From assembly GCA_040954595.2 (NCBI GenBank), contig CM082588.2, forward strand, positions 4,526,001-4,590,000: a stretch of DNA of 64,000 nt, in the 5' to 3' direction. This document shows, piece after piece, positions 12,072-23,575 of this stretch (position 1 is its first letter; the number at the start of each line of letters is the position of its first letter). A model generated the notes under the pieces. That model did not search any database. It was given only the letters and a program-made list of their open reading frames with translations, and had not been told where the DNA came from. The position numbers and the translations under genes are program-made. The DNA comes from Balanoglossus misakiensis (lineage: Eukaryota; Hemichordata).

Positions 12072-14333
12072 TCCAACGTGCGACACCGACAAACAATCTG
12101 TGTACAGCCATCCGGCTTTAGAACAGTTAAAATTTCACCCCCGGATCCATAATACAAGCTGTCCAGGTTTAAAACTGTAGTACTGTACTGACAATTGGAG
12201 AATATCAGATTGGTTGTGTTTTTTACAGAATTATAAATTACACGACTATATAAGCAAACGCCAACTAAGCAACTTTCGTAATTTCCCATATATTTCTTTT
12301 TGCTCAGGCTGTGATGGTAGCTCGTCTGCTCCGAAATTATTTTAATGGCGAGAAAGCTCGATTTTATGTGCGCACATGTGGAATTATAACAGGCTATAAG
12401 TCTCGATTTTACAGTTGCCTTGTCGGGCCAAGGCGAAATCAATGCTACATCATGATATTTACTGCGGTAAGCTGCAGAGCGTAAACCAACTTGACGAGCA
12501 GTAGACTGTGCACTTGAAACTTTGCTCGTAAATGTCGGGCGACGGAAATAAAACTAAAATCGACCGTTTTACGAGACAGAATTTGTACGGAAACATTTAT
12601 TGGTGAAACGCATAAGTCAAATGAGGTAAGCCCATAAAATATTGACGAGAAAACGCGTTCTTTCTGAACAAATTCTAAAAGTTAGAGTTGAATAGTTTTA
12701 GGCCGGTGGAAATTCGACATCTTGAGTTGCGCTGAACTCAGCGTTTGATCATTGATGGACAGATGTGTTCGTACACCGGGTTGATGTTGTCGTTTCAGCT
12801 CAATTTCCCCAGAACGCTTTCAATAGGCAAGTCGATTTATCACTGTCTGTTGGAATGGAGACTTCTCACAAGACAGGAATTTTAAACAATGGCCGCTGCG
12901 ATTGTTATCCAAATACTGGAGGTGGCGGCGACCAGAGACCATCCTTCAGCGCCTTTTGGAACTGAAGGAAGTGTCGACGCCTGGGATTAGTGTGTCATTA
13001 AGGATTGTCACCAGAAAGGAATGTGTTTGTGGAACCATGAATGTATTAGAAACCATCTCCACGTGTTAGCCGACTCGGTAACTGTCAACTTAACGGCGAG
13101 GAGACGTTCTGTGGTAGCTCCCTGTTCAAACAAAGTTACCACAAGAAACTTAATGTAATGAGCTTCTTTGATTAGTTTCAAATTTTAAAACGTTTGATTT
13201 GGGCTATTTATGTCTGGCCTGGAGGGTAAATGGTCTTCATCAATAATAGAGCTGTTTCAATTGCGCAGACTTGTGTCTAATTTCACCTGAGGCAGTCATC
13301 AATCATTGCATAATGATATGCGCAGGGACTGACAGCTGGTTAGCTAATCGGATGAACATGTCACAATGACGTTTTCAGTGGCTGAATAGACGTAGTGGCC
13401 GGAAAACCAACGCCTCTTGGACCTACATCACAGTACAGGCATCAAGTCCTGGTAGATACTAAGGTGTCAAGTAACCTACAAGTTGTTGGTGATTCCGCGA
13501 CCGAGCGAGCATACAAACGAACAAGTACTGATATTCATAATTCCCAATTCCTTATATTTCACCAGCGTGTAGAAGAATAGGCATCGAAATATGTACAAAG
13601 TCTTACTATAAACTCTTTCGGATTTGATAAGATGTACATGTATAGCCTTTGTTTGCATAAGAAAATTCAAATTGGGTAAAAACTTATTCATGATTTATAT
13701 ATTGATATGAACACTCAAGTGTGGCTGGTATATGTGTAATATCCTCTTTTGTATCACCACTATTCAAACAGTAGAAAGCAATTTGAGAAGTCTATCGTTC
13801 GTGGTTGATTTGTGAGCTTAACGCTTGAATTGTGCGAGATAAATTAAACAAATACACACTTTTTTTCACGAAAAGTGTGTGGCAATAAAATAGGAGTAGA
13901 AGAAAGGCGATAAAAATCAGGGAAAGTGCCAACGACTCGGTGTTTTTAAGATTGTGTCCAGTCTTTCCATTGGTATCGTAGTAAATGTTTGATTTAATAG
14001 TAGACGGAATCGACAAAGCTTTGGGTAGCTAGAATATAGTTAGCGTACGGTTCATCTACCCTGTTCACTGTGTGGACCTATGCACGAATACCCATGTACC
14101 CTGTTCGCGATAGCTTGTAAAAAAGCATTTGTACAACTTGCTCTTCAACCATTGAAAGAAGCCAGCCGATAGTGAAATGCGCATGTCCATTGTGAATCTC
14201 CGGTAATGTTTACGTTGCCAGAATCCAATGTTATACACATGTAACCACCAAATCTTGAACATTCTCGTTTCTCGACCACGCCCCTTTAATTATCATAAAA
14301 ATGTTGTAGTCCTGATCCATGCCGATTGAGTTG

Positions 14334-14346
14334 GTTGCTAGGCAAC
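14334..14346. promoter_or_regulatory. RFX-type X-box, perfect GTTGC-TAG-GCAAC
   Basis: Two perfect inverted half-sites, GTTGC and GCAAC, lie 3 bp apart, the canonical arrangement for dimeric RFX transcription factors, which control ciliary and other genes in animals. The site is about 2.9 kb upstream of Frizzled. Sequence match only; occupancy and target are unknown. Confidence 0.45.
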
Positions 14347-17036
14347 AACCACTGTTTCTGTCTTTTCTGAAATTGCAATTTCGCCGAAGATTATTGCAAA
14401 CAGTTGAATATATTTGATTCCGGCGACAGCTGTTATTCTCGTATATATTTTATGCATATGATAACATTACAGGCTGACCTTCTTCGTTTAACATATATTC
14501 CGGCTTCCATTTCGCACTAAAAGCGCCATAAAATTAAATTTCTTCAAATTCTTCAAATACCTCTGAAACGTTTCTTTAGTGCGTGGTACTCTGGACTCTA
14601 CGAATCGGATTCCACTTCTGTCTTTGGAGAACGTCCTCTTTTATGGGGGAATCGTTCAAACAAAATAATATCACTAGATTTTGATATAGCCAGTAGAAAA
14701 TCCCTTTTCTACTCTCTGCTATTCTGAGAATTGATCAAGATAAAGTATGTCGCTTCGGGACTAGAGATCCGGTGTCCATGGTTACGCACGACACGGTAAC
14801 GACTTCACGCGCTGGTTCTTGAAAGCACACTGCCGTTTTGTATATTCAGTAACAGTGAAATATAAAAGAGTAGAGTCTGTCCTCGTTCGGTTTCTGTGCT
14901 CGTGAACCCAAATCTTCACGGTTCGTGGAGCACACGCTTATAAATTAGCGTCTGGAATATGAACATTATTAGGCAAGCGTGAATCTAATGCTAACACAAA
15001 ACCAAATCATGATGAATTCAAAATTCGAATTCAGTCATTTGAAAAACTTGAGCTGGTATACAGCGAAGTAATAGTAGCATATTTACGCAAGAAAGGGGGA
15101 ATTTTAATATAAATTTTGCTGTAAGGATTGGAATAAGACTATTAAATGTCTTCTATATGTAATAGATGGAATGTGGTTACATACAGTGTCCTGCATCTTG
15201 AACCAGATCAGAAGATCTGACGCGCGAGGCGCTCTCTATCGCCCCCCCCCCTTAAAGAGCGCCCCGGGCGACAGGTCTTCCAGTCACGGTCAAACTTCGT
15301 AATATTAAAATGAGAAAAATCAAGAATGAAAATACATGTATGCAAACATGTTTTCTTGAGATCGTCTTGCTGAAGCAATTCTCCTTTGTAATAAAACCAA
15401 CACAGGAAATATTGAAATGCACAGTTCTGTTCTGTGGCTTCACCATATCGTATTCTGACATGACGAATATTGACCATGCAATAAAAATGTAAATTTTCAA
15501 CTTCGCGGTAGTGAAGCAATTTTGTTCGTGGCCACGACGCTGCAGGCTCTCAATCTCGCCGTTAAAAATTAGTGTTCGTGTGCATTGAAGTTGATAATAA
15601 CATTTTGAGTGTTGTGTTTGGGTGACAAATTACAGCAATTGACTGTGAGCGATTCGAGTTCTGGAGAGACATGTTATGAGCTGTGTTTTGCTGTATCGTA
15701 AAAGCGCATGTCCTAAACATGTTAAACGCCTCGCGGGCTAAGAAGACACTAAACAACATGACTCCGCCTTTTCAGCGGTGTGTTGTTGTTTTTTCACCGG
15801 CGCAGAAGGCCAAGAGACGTACCAAGGCCTGTGCCTATGCCAGGTCCAAAATTGTGATGAATGTACTTAGCGCGTTATCCAAACTACATGTAGATTAGGC
15901 AATAGAGCTCCATGATTAGCCCCAAGACGTAAAACCCCTTTTAATTAAAAAACACTCCCCGCAATTGTGCCCAGCCTATAAAGAAGTGGCATCGTTACAG
16001 CAGGGTCAGAGGTCACTGGGTGTTTAGAAGGGTCAAAAGTTTATTGCCGAGTCGGTCGAATTGGACAATTGTCTGTTTTTTACACTGCTTACGTTCTTCT
16101 CTTTATGTACAAAAATAACCGAGACAGTCGTGAGCCGAAGACGAGGGAATGTGAATGTCTGTCTGTCCTTGCACCTTGTTTCTATCGACTTTAGCGCCAA
16201 CGTGCAAATTGTAAAGGATTCGCAAAACAATTATAAAACAACACAGCCCCTTTGATTGGTTTTGGAACAGAGGGTCCTTTTAACGAGCCATTGAGGGGCT
16301 GCCCCGACTGACAAAATGTTTTTCGCGGGTGTTATTTCCAAACATACGAAACTGAATATGCAAGCTACTTGACACCGTGAAGAGGGGGGTATCGTTTTAA
16401 GTGCCACAGTTCGTCTCGCTTTAAAATTCAAAGCCATAATAAGTAGGTTAGAAGTTTGTAATTAGAATGACAATAGGTCAAGAAGAAGAGTATTGTCAGC
16501 TTTCTCCGATAAGAGATGCCGCGCTGTCTCACAAAGCCGTCTATTGTTTTTTTGGTCTTTTCAATGGGTCTTCTTTTGATACAAGTTTATGTCCAGCCAT
16601 GGCGAGCTACTGTGTTACCCGCGCAGCCTACAACGGGCAAGTGACATATTGGGGGGTTGCGATCTCCCCCCCCCCCAGATGCCAGGTTTATTCTTGTGTT
16701 TACGCGAAAACTTACAAAGTGTGCGTGAGTGACTCTGAAGGGCGAAACAGCCGAGCCGCGGCTAATGATTGACAAGCGAGGCGGTATTAACGCGATTCAA
16801 AGTTAATACGATACGTCACATTATAAGTGCTCCGCCCACCAAGCCGAGCACTTCCACAACTTGAGATCCATGCAACCGCGGAAAGTAGTCCCGGCCAATT
16901 TGGGGCCATTTCTGCAGTCCGTTCTCTGCGAGAAGGAGATCTCTTCGAAATCTTAACCCAGAACCTTTATTGGACGGATTTTGCGGGTGTATTCGGCGCT
17001 GTTTACAGTCTCCGACAGGACTCATTGTAGCAACGG
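14347..17036. other. Upstream flank of the Frizzled gene, non-coding
   Basis: No coding exon is seen. Candidate sites are a DR1 element at 16003-16015, TCF/LEF-type CTTTGAT at 16250-16256 on the plus strand, and CTTTGAA at 16796-16802 on the minus strand. There are poly-C tracts at 15242-15251 and 16667-16677. The TCF matches are 7-mers and frequent by chance, so autoregulation by Wnt signalling is only a possibility. Confidence 0.4.
16003..16015 (+). promoter_or_regulatory. DR1 nuclear-receptor response element
   Basis: GGGTCA and AGGTCA half-sites lie in direct orientation separated by one base, the DR1 layout used by RXR heterodimers, HNF4 and COUP-TF. A further GGGTCA lies about 20 bp downstream. 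The element is 1.2 kb upstream of the Frizzled start codon. This is a motif match only. Confidence 0.4.
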
Positions 17037-17044
17037 TATATATT
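17037..17044 (+). promoter_or_regulatory. TATA-like box of the Frizzled gene
   Basis: TATATATT lies about 170 bp upstream of the Frizzled ATG, which would put transcription start near 17065-17075 and give a short unspliced leader. No other core element is obvious. Spacing is the only support. Confidence 0.35.
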
Positions 17045-17208
17045 ACAGTATGTATTATGTAAAGAGGTGTCGGCTTCAAAGCGCAGGCATGATCTCGTGT
17101 AGTACGTACTGACTATAGAAGCGTCGTGCTGTTTCTGGCTGTGTGCACCGTGTTTTCCTTGCCAGGCGGCTCGCTGTGGCGAGCTGAAAGGACACCACCG
17201 ATCTCAAC

Positions 17209-18948
17209 ATGGAACAAAAACTATTAGCGATACTGTGTTTGTTGTGTTTGAGCGCTGGCGCTACGCCCGTCGACGGCAGTCGGTGCGAACGAATCACGAT
17301 ACCGATGTGCATGGGAATTGGATACAACTACACTCTTATGCCTAATATGATGGGCCACCACGACCAAGGCGACGCCGCCATCAAAGTTCACGAGTTTTCG
17401 CCGCTCGTCGAGTACGGCTGTGCACCCCACTTGAAATTTTTCCTGTGTTCGCTGTACGCGCCTATGTGCTCCGAGGAGCTGGACATGCCCATCCCGGCGT
17501 GCCGGCCGATGTGCGAGGACGCTAAACGGCTCTGCAGTCCCATCATGGAAAGTTTCAATTTCGGCTGGCCGAAATCGTTGGACTGCAGCCTGCTGCCGGA
17601 GAACTACCGCACCCGGCTCTGCATGGTCGCCCCGAACACCAGTGACAGCGGCAGCACGGGCACGTTCGCACCGCCCGGTCCGAACATCAACCCGCCGCTG
17701 GTCGGACCCATCGGCGGCGACCCGGCCCCGAACTCGGGCGAAGACGCCACGCCGCCCGACCAACTGGACGACCCGTGCGCCTACAACAGCGAGAGGTGGG
17801 TGTACGCCGAGAAAACGGCCAAGTGTGCGCCGAGGTGCGACGTGGACGTGTACTATCGGCGATCAGACAAGGATTTCGCCGAAACCTGGCTGGGAATATG
17901 GGGAGTGCTGTGCTGTGCTTCAGCTGTTGCGACTGTGTTAACTTTCTGCGTGGACAGAGCTCGTTTTAAGTACCCAGAGCGGCCGATTATATTCCTTTCT
18001 ATGTGTTACTTTGTCTATTCTATAGCTTACATTGTGCGTTTGGTAGTAGGACCGGAGGCAATTTCATGTGATGAGACGAACAATGGAGTGAAATACAGAA
18101 TTCAAGAGGGACTCGAAAGCACGGGTTGTACTATAGTGTTCCTCATACAGTACTATTTCTACATGGCCAGCTCCATTTGGTGGGTAATCCTCACTCTGAC
18201 ATGGTTTCTGGCCGCCGGCATGAAATGGGGCTACGAAGCCATTGCCGCCCACAGCAGCTATTTCCACTTAGTGGCCTGGGCAGTGCCGGCCATCAAGACC
18301 ATCGTTGTGTTAATAATGAGACGGGTCGACGGCGACGAGCTCACCGGCATGTGCTACGTCGGGAATCAGGACCCCAGGGCGCTGCTGGGCTTCGTGCTGA
18401 TCCCGCTGGCGTGCTACTTCATCATCGGGACCTCGTTCATCCTGGCGGGGTTTGTGTACCTCTTCCGCATCCGCAAAGTGATGAAGATCGGCGGCAAGAA
18501 CATCGAGAAGCTGGAGAGGCTGATGGTGAGGATCGGGATCTTCTCCGTGCTGTACACAGTGCCTGCGACGTGTGTCATTGCCACCTACTTCTACCAGTAC
18601 ATCAACATGGACGACTGGGAGGAGACGGCCAAACACTATAACCCGTGCGCGGACGGGGACTGCACCTTGGCCCAGTCCATCCCCAGCGTGCCGGTCCTCG
18701 TGGTCAAGATCTTCATGCTCCTGGTCGTGGGCATCACCAGCGGCATGTGGATATGGAGCTCAAAGACAGTCAATTCGTGGCAGAAGTTTTTCAACAGGCG
18801 CTTCCATCGGAAGAAAGTGAAGATGAATTACAAAGTGCCCATGGTGCCGCGCTCCCCACCCAGGGCCAAGTACGTGGCCAGCCAAGGTACATCATACACG
18901 CCCACCAGACCCAACCCGCCGCCGTTTGACCCGGCGATAAAACTGTGA
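17209..18948 (+). CDS. FZD9/10: Frizzled receptor, FZD9/10 class, complete and intronless
   Basis: Seven-pass Wnt receptor of 579 residues, the usual length for the class. A signal peptide (about residues 1-23) precedes a cysteine-rich Wnt-binding domain with all ten cysteines (26, 34, 71, 80, 87, 98, 102, 109, 126, 138). A Pro/Gly-rich linker of about 50 residues follows, then seven membrane segments near 226-248, 259-280, 306-332, 350-372, 393-417, 438-462 and 496-517. The Dishevelled-binding KTxxxW motif is KTVNSW at 519-524. MPNMMGH, QEGLESTGCT and the TM4-TM6 blocks are closest to vertebrate FZD9/FZD10. N-glycosylation sequons lie at N40 and N143. The start is chosen for its strong context (A at -3, G at +4) and immediate signal peptide. 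The tail ends in AIKL, a possible class II PDZ ligand. TM1-TM2 codons are notably more A/T-rich than the rest. Confidence 0.98.
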   Translation: MEQKLLAILCLLCLSAGATPVDGSRCERITIPMCMGIGYNYTLMPNMMGHHDQGDAAIKVHEFSPLVEYGCAPHLKFFLCSLYAPMCSEELDMPIPACRPMCEDAKRLCSPIMESFNFGWPKSLDCSLLPENYRTRLCMVAPNTSDSGSTGTFAPPGPNINPPLVGPIGGDPAPNSGEDATPPDQLDDPCAYNSERWVYAEKTAKCAPRCDVDVYYRRSDKDFAETWLGIWGVLCCASAVATVLTFCVDRARFKYPERPIIFLSMCYFVYSIAYIVRLVVGPEAISCDETNNGVKYRIQEGLESTGCTIVFLIQYYFYMASSIWWVILTLTWFLAAGMKWGYEAIAAHSSYFHLVAWAVPAIKTIVVLIMRRVDGDELTGMCYVGNQDPRALLGFVLIPLACYFIIGTSFILAGFVYLFRIRKVMKIGGKNIEKLERLMVRIGIFSVLYTVPATCVIATYFYQYINMDDWEETAKHYNPCADGDCTLAQSIPSVPVLVVKIFMLLVVGITSGMWIWSSKTVNSWQKFFNRRFHRKKVKMNYKVPMVPRSPPRAKYVASQGTSYTPTRPNPPPFDPAIKL

Positions 18949-20075
18949 TTCGGTGGAAACATTGCAATTCAAGAGAGTTGGACACACACACACACCGCAA
19001 ACGGCGTAGAGCCCACCCCGATCGCCGAGGAGTCGCCATGGTAACGCGCCCGTGACTTTTGAACCGACACAGTGTCAGAAACGGTCAGCCTTGTTGAGGG
19101 GCTTTTTTAAAAAGCCGGCGTTGTTATGAATGAACCCTTGCTATACTCCCCGAGAACATGCCAAGCTCTTTGTCCGGGTGAGACGAACGGGAAAGCATCG
19201 CCGATCATGTGAGACGGAGACTGTTTGTCCCACACCGCTCCTTCGCTCGATTCGAAGGAAGGAGGACGGTGATTCATAGGACCATGTGACTGACGAAATT
19301 GTACAAAAAATGGACCAGAAAACTATTTGTGTCACCGACCGTATCAGTCACTAAGTCAGTGTTTGTATTTGGCTGGGCCGAATGGAAGGAATGTTTTGGG
19401 CGGTCAACGGCAAACACAAAACCCCAAATGCTCGACAGACTTAAAAGTATTAGGCTGATAGAGTAAACACATAAAGTTAATAGTTAAACAGTGCATCTGC
19501 TGTACATTGAGAATAACGCACTCAGCGGCATTACAGTACCGTTCGCCTTCTTTTCAATTGCCGCGCTTTAATGGGTTGTACTTATACAAAACACGATAAA
19601 AAAAACCCACTCTGCCAAATTCTGTGTGGTAACTTTCACTGCGTTCTCTGAAACGTCCGTGTTCTTTGGCAGTTTGAGAGTGTTGTTCAAGTTACAAAGT
19701 TCATCAAGTTATATCCAGTGTTTGTTGATGGTGACTTCAAGCCTCCCAGTTTACATTCCTACAGTTGACCCCATTGTTTGCTCCAAGTTATTTTTATCGC
19801 CCAGCGTTATTTTATTGTAATTCAGACCTATTCATTTTGCCCCTGTACCAGTCAAATTACACCGACTATGTTATACTGTATCAGAGATTGGAGGAAAAAA
19901 CATGTTTTAGTCAATCAAGGTTACGCTAATGTTAGAGAAGTAACCTTTATTTTTCTGGTAACACAAAATGTATTGTGAAGGAAGCTTGCCATCGTGTTGT
20001 TGATGAATAGCCAATAGGCGAGCTATGTTGACAGTTGGCCGCACACACGCAATAAAAACCCGATGTGTACATTTA
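18949..20075 (+). other. 3' UTR of Frizzled with candidate poly(A) signal
   Basis: Non-coding sequence after the stop. The first convincing AATAAA is at 20051-20056, followed by a GT-containing stretch, implying a 3' UTR of about 1.1 kb. It contains a (CA)n run near 18984 and an X-box-like GTCGCCATGGTAAC at 19032-19045. Confidence 0.5.
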
Positions 20076-22601
20076 AACTACTCTTCGGTCGCCATTTATT
20101 TACCCGTGTATCGTATTCTGTAGTCCGAGTTCGTTCCACAAAACGCACCGACTTTGTTGTCTGTGTCGACTACAACCTCATCGATGTAAACTTTTGGTGA
20201 TTTTTTGTGTGTTTGCGAAGTTCTTTTATGTCTGTGGATTTGATGAGGGTAGAACATACTGGGGCTTTGTGGCGGTGAACACGCATTCTTCCTACACTTT
20301 GGAAACCTTACACAGCCAATGCAGGAGCCTGTATTAAATTAACAAAATGTCTGTCGACCGGGAATGTTTCGCTGGTAACCGCGTCTCTCAGTATGCGCGA
20401 ACGCCTTGAGCTCGGCGCTCTCCCATTGTCCCACCAGCGCACTTTGCACAAGCTTTGATAAACTTCCACGCATGCAGAGGAAAAAAGACACCAGCTCTTT
20501 TTTGGGAGAGTTTTGAAATTAGGAGTGACACTCGAGGCTGTTTCGTGAGTTGCTTTTAGTGGCCAGAAAAATACACTGCCGCGCTTTGATAGGCCTACTG
20601 GGAGTCTTTCATTGAATTCTAGGGTGGCAGTCTCAAAGGGAGTAAAGCCGCTGTTACATGACTAATGGCAGTATTTTCAGCAGCCCCTCGTAAAAACTCC
20701 CCGCTTGAAAGATTTGGATCACAGGCCTGTTTTAATACTTTGTCTAACAAGCTTTACAGAGTTTAAACAAATCAAGTTCTCCGCCGGTGCGGCCGTAAAA
20801 AGGGGTTGAAATTTATTCTGGGTGTGTCGCATTACTTGTGACCGACAACGTTGTTCAAAAGATACCCCCCCCCCCCGAAAAAACAGGTTTTGACAAAATC
20901 AGCAACCACGAAAATTTCTCTAAAATCGTACCCACCCGAGTATCGTGTTATGTAATATTAGTTATGTGATTTGACTGTTCGCTTGGTGCGGTTGTAATGT
21001 GACGAAGTTATGTAGGTTTTTTTTTCAGCGAACACGTTTGTCTTTCTGTTCACGTAATCTGTCACGACGTCCCTGACTCTATTTATTCTCTTGCCGTAAA
21101 AGGGGGATTGTTTTTATGAAATAATCCCGCATGATATACGAGTTCGGAATGCACCTTTGCATTAGCTGGCTTTTAGGATATATTCAGTTTATTAGCAAAC
21201 TTTTATGGGGTCTTTTGTGATATTGTTTATTTCCCTGTTTTCATCGTTCGAGTTTAACTGTGCTTTAATACAAATGAATGACATGTCAGCTGACGCCGCC
21301 ACTGGCGACACTATAAACGTGGCGAAATATAAACATAAAACTGGAGTGATTGTTCTCTTCTTTTTTCCTCGAGAATTAGAATGTTTTCCTTTTATTTCAC
21401 TCGCCAACCTTGTAATTCGAATCGAGGCAAACGTGGCGGTCGCGACTGACTTACGGAGGTCGCGTTGCCAGTGAACGACAGCCGTCCGGGAGAACGCATG
21501 TATACGCCATAAAAAATCCCCGTTTTGTAACTTGATTCTGTGGTATTCTCTGCAGCCCAAATTTACGATAGTTTGTTGCCGGTTTAACTGCTTACATTTC
21601 GCAAAATTGGCATTTTGCAGCTAGATTTTATTAGGTCGTATAGACGGAATTGGCCGCCATTTTGTGTGGAGTATGTGAGCTGCCAGCCAATTCCGCTGTC
21701 TGACCGAAGCTACTAAATTTCTGCCGAGTTCAGTAACACGGCTGTTTGCCAATGGGAAAACACGTAAACTTGGTATGCAAGTGCCTAACATTCTGAGTGT
21801 GCTCGATTCAAAACCTTGCAAATGGAATCTCGCGTTATTCCAAACGTGAAAAATTAACCTACATTGTAAATGTCGAAATAATAGCTTGATTGTTTCAAGT
21901 AAATATCAGTAAGCGTATTGACTCTTCATGTGTTTCTGAGTAATCGTCATTTCAGGGTATAACCAGAGAAACAAAAATCTGACCAATCTCGGTGTTTCAG
22001 TGTTATCACGACTGAAGTACATGTGTATGCGAACTACCAGACTACTGCCCAAACTTTACAAGTTGAGAGTTACTACATTAATTTCGCTTTGTTTAGTGTG
22101 TATGAGAATACGCATAGAGCTAGACGCTAAAATCAATTGCGAAGGCTGGTGTTACGCATTTTGTGATTAAACCCAAACGGTGGCAAATCTTGATAGAAAC
22201 ATCTCTTGCAAGTTGTAATCCCATGTGTGCATAAGCGTTAAAGATAATTTGAGAGCCGCGGTGCAGGTGCAGCAAATCGGTCGTTATATAGACCAATTCG
22301 CCATATCGCCCGATCTGTTTCTTTAATCTTTGCCCTTTGACCCAGTGATCCCGGGTGCGGAATAGGCAGACCTTAAATTCAATAACCGGTCGAGTCTAAG
22401 AGATAAATATTTTGATACGCGATACATGGGCGATTATACATTAATAGGATGAACATATGATCCCTCCCCTATCGTGGTAGTTAGGAAATCTTCAGTCAAT
22501 TTTTTTCGGCTGTATTTGTGGCCAATCGCCAGTGATCAGAATTTTGATTTGTTGATGTTATATTTGTAAGATCTATACTCGGTTGGCAGTGTTTGTCGTA
22601 A

Positions 22602-22635
22602 GTTGACAAGTGAAGTTCTCGCTTCACTTGTCAAC
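22602..22635. repeat. Perfect 14-bp inverted repeat with 6-nt loop
   Basis: The arm GTTGACAAGTGAAG at 22602-22615 and its exact complement at 22622-22635 flank a TTCTCG loop. It would form a stable DNA or RNA hairpin. CAGTG on the left and CACTG on the right lie just outside but are not in register. It is not followed by a T-run and no gene abuts it. Confidence 0.85.
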
Positions 22636-23567
22636 GGCACTGTTAGTATTGGCTTTGAAATCTGTGAGATTTGACGTCCGAGAATTCTGATCTGCGATAG
22701 GGAGTGAAACAAATCTAGTCGACGGGCAGGACTGAAATTCTGCAAAAAATATTGGCAGTATTCGCCCACTTCCAAGGAAGTGACGCAAACCTGTATTTTT
22801 TGTGTGAAATGTCCACAAGTAAAAACACATGTACACACGCTGTGCGCATGTATAGGTTTGTGAATGATGTTGTGTGCAATATAGGTACTCTCTAGAGGGT
22901 CATGTCTGTCTCGCTCGGTCTTCTGGAAACAATTTCAACGGCTGTCACGTGATTATCGTCGTATTGGTCTCTGTTTCTGGCGTGGAATCAATTGCTGGGC
23001 ATCGCTTCTACATTAAAAGTACGGTCGCCAAAGGAGTCTAGATTTGGAGGGAGGTGCTTGCAAATACGTTACCTATAACAACGGAAAGGTGACGGGTAAA
23101 TTAGTATTTAATAATACGTCATGAGGATCAAATATTGCGCGCAAGACTTACTGAGAAACAATCGTTCACAAGAGTGTGAATCATTCTAACAGGCTGTGAC
23201 TAATTAGCGTGCTTGTCATATCATGCTTGGGAAAGTTTATAATACCGCGAGGAAATCTAATTAACTTTTAATTGAATAATCTGAGATATCAGGGTATTGT
23301 ATATTATTTTATTTAATTAACCAATTAGCGAAGACAGGCGATATTACTCGGTGTATTTCTGGTGTGTCGCGTGAACCGTGCGAGGCGCAGGGGGAGGGAA
23401 GATACCTATTAGCAGAAGTCAGACTGTCAGTGACATGCAAATTTTAGTCATCACGGAGTAACGCCACCAAAAGCGATTCATGTCATGACTCGAAAATGTT
23501 TCCCGCGGAGGAACTCTTGGGAAAAGAGACCATCTGGAGCAGGTAAAACTACAGCCGCGAAAACCCG

Positions 23568-23575
23568 TGACGTCA
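23568..23575. promoter_or_regulatory. TGACGTCA palindrome (CRE-type site)
   Basis: A perfect CRE octamer in intergenic DNA, within GTGACGTCAT context. Confidence 0.3.

Larger units (their letters stand above)
2191..14300. other. Intergenic span, no supportable gene
   Basis: About 12 kb with only short ORFs that lack recognisable domains, plausible splice context or coding-like composition. The longest, 204 codons on the minus strand at 5777-6391, resembles no family I know and crosses pyrimidine tracts. The span holds a (GACA)n microsatellite near 3.48 kb, G/C homopolymer tracts (4531-4546, 6257-6268, 11126-11135), a 20-bp near-palindrome at 2531-2550, an 18-bp palindrome at 10370-10387, three TGACGTCA palindromes and one copy of a dispersed 60-bp repeat at 7705. 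Confidence 0.6.

Noticed and set aside
17224-18641. ORFs of up to 179 codons in other frames of the Frizzled gene
   Set aside because: Shadows produced by the G/C-rich coding sequence; the Frizzled frame accounts for the conservation.
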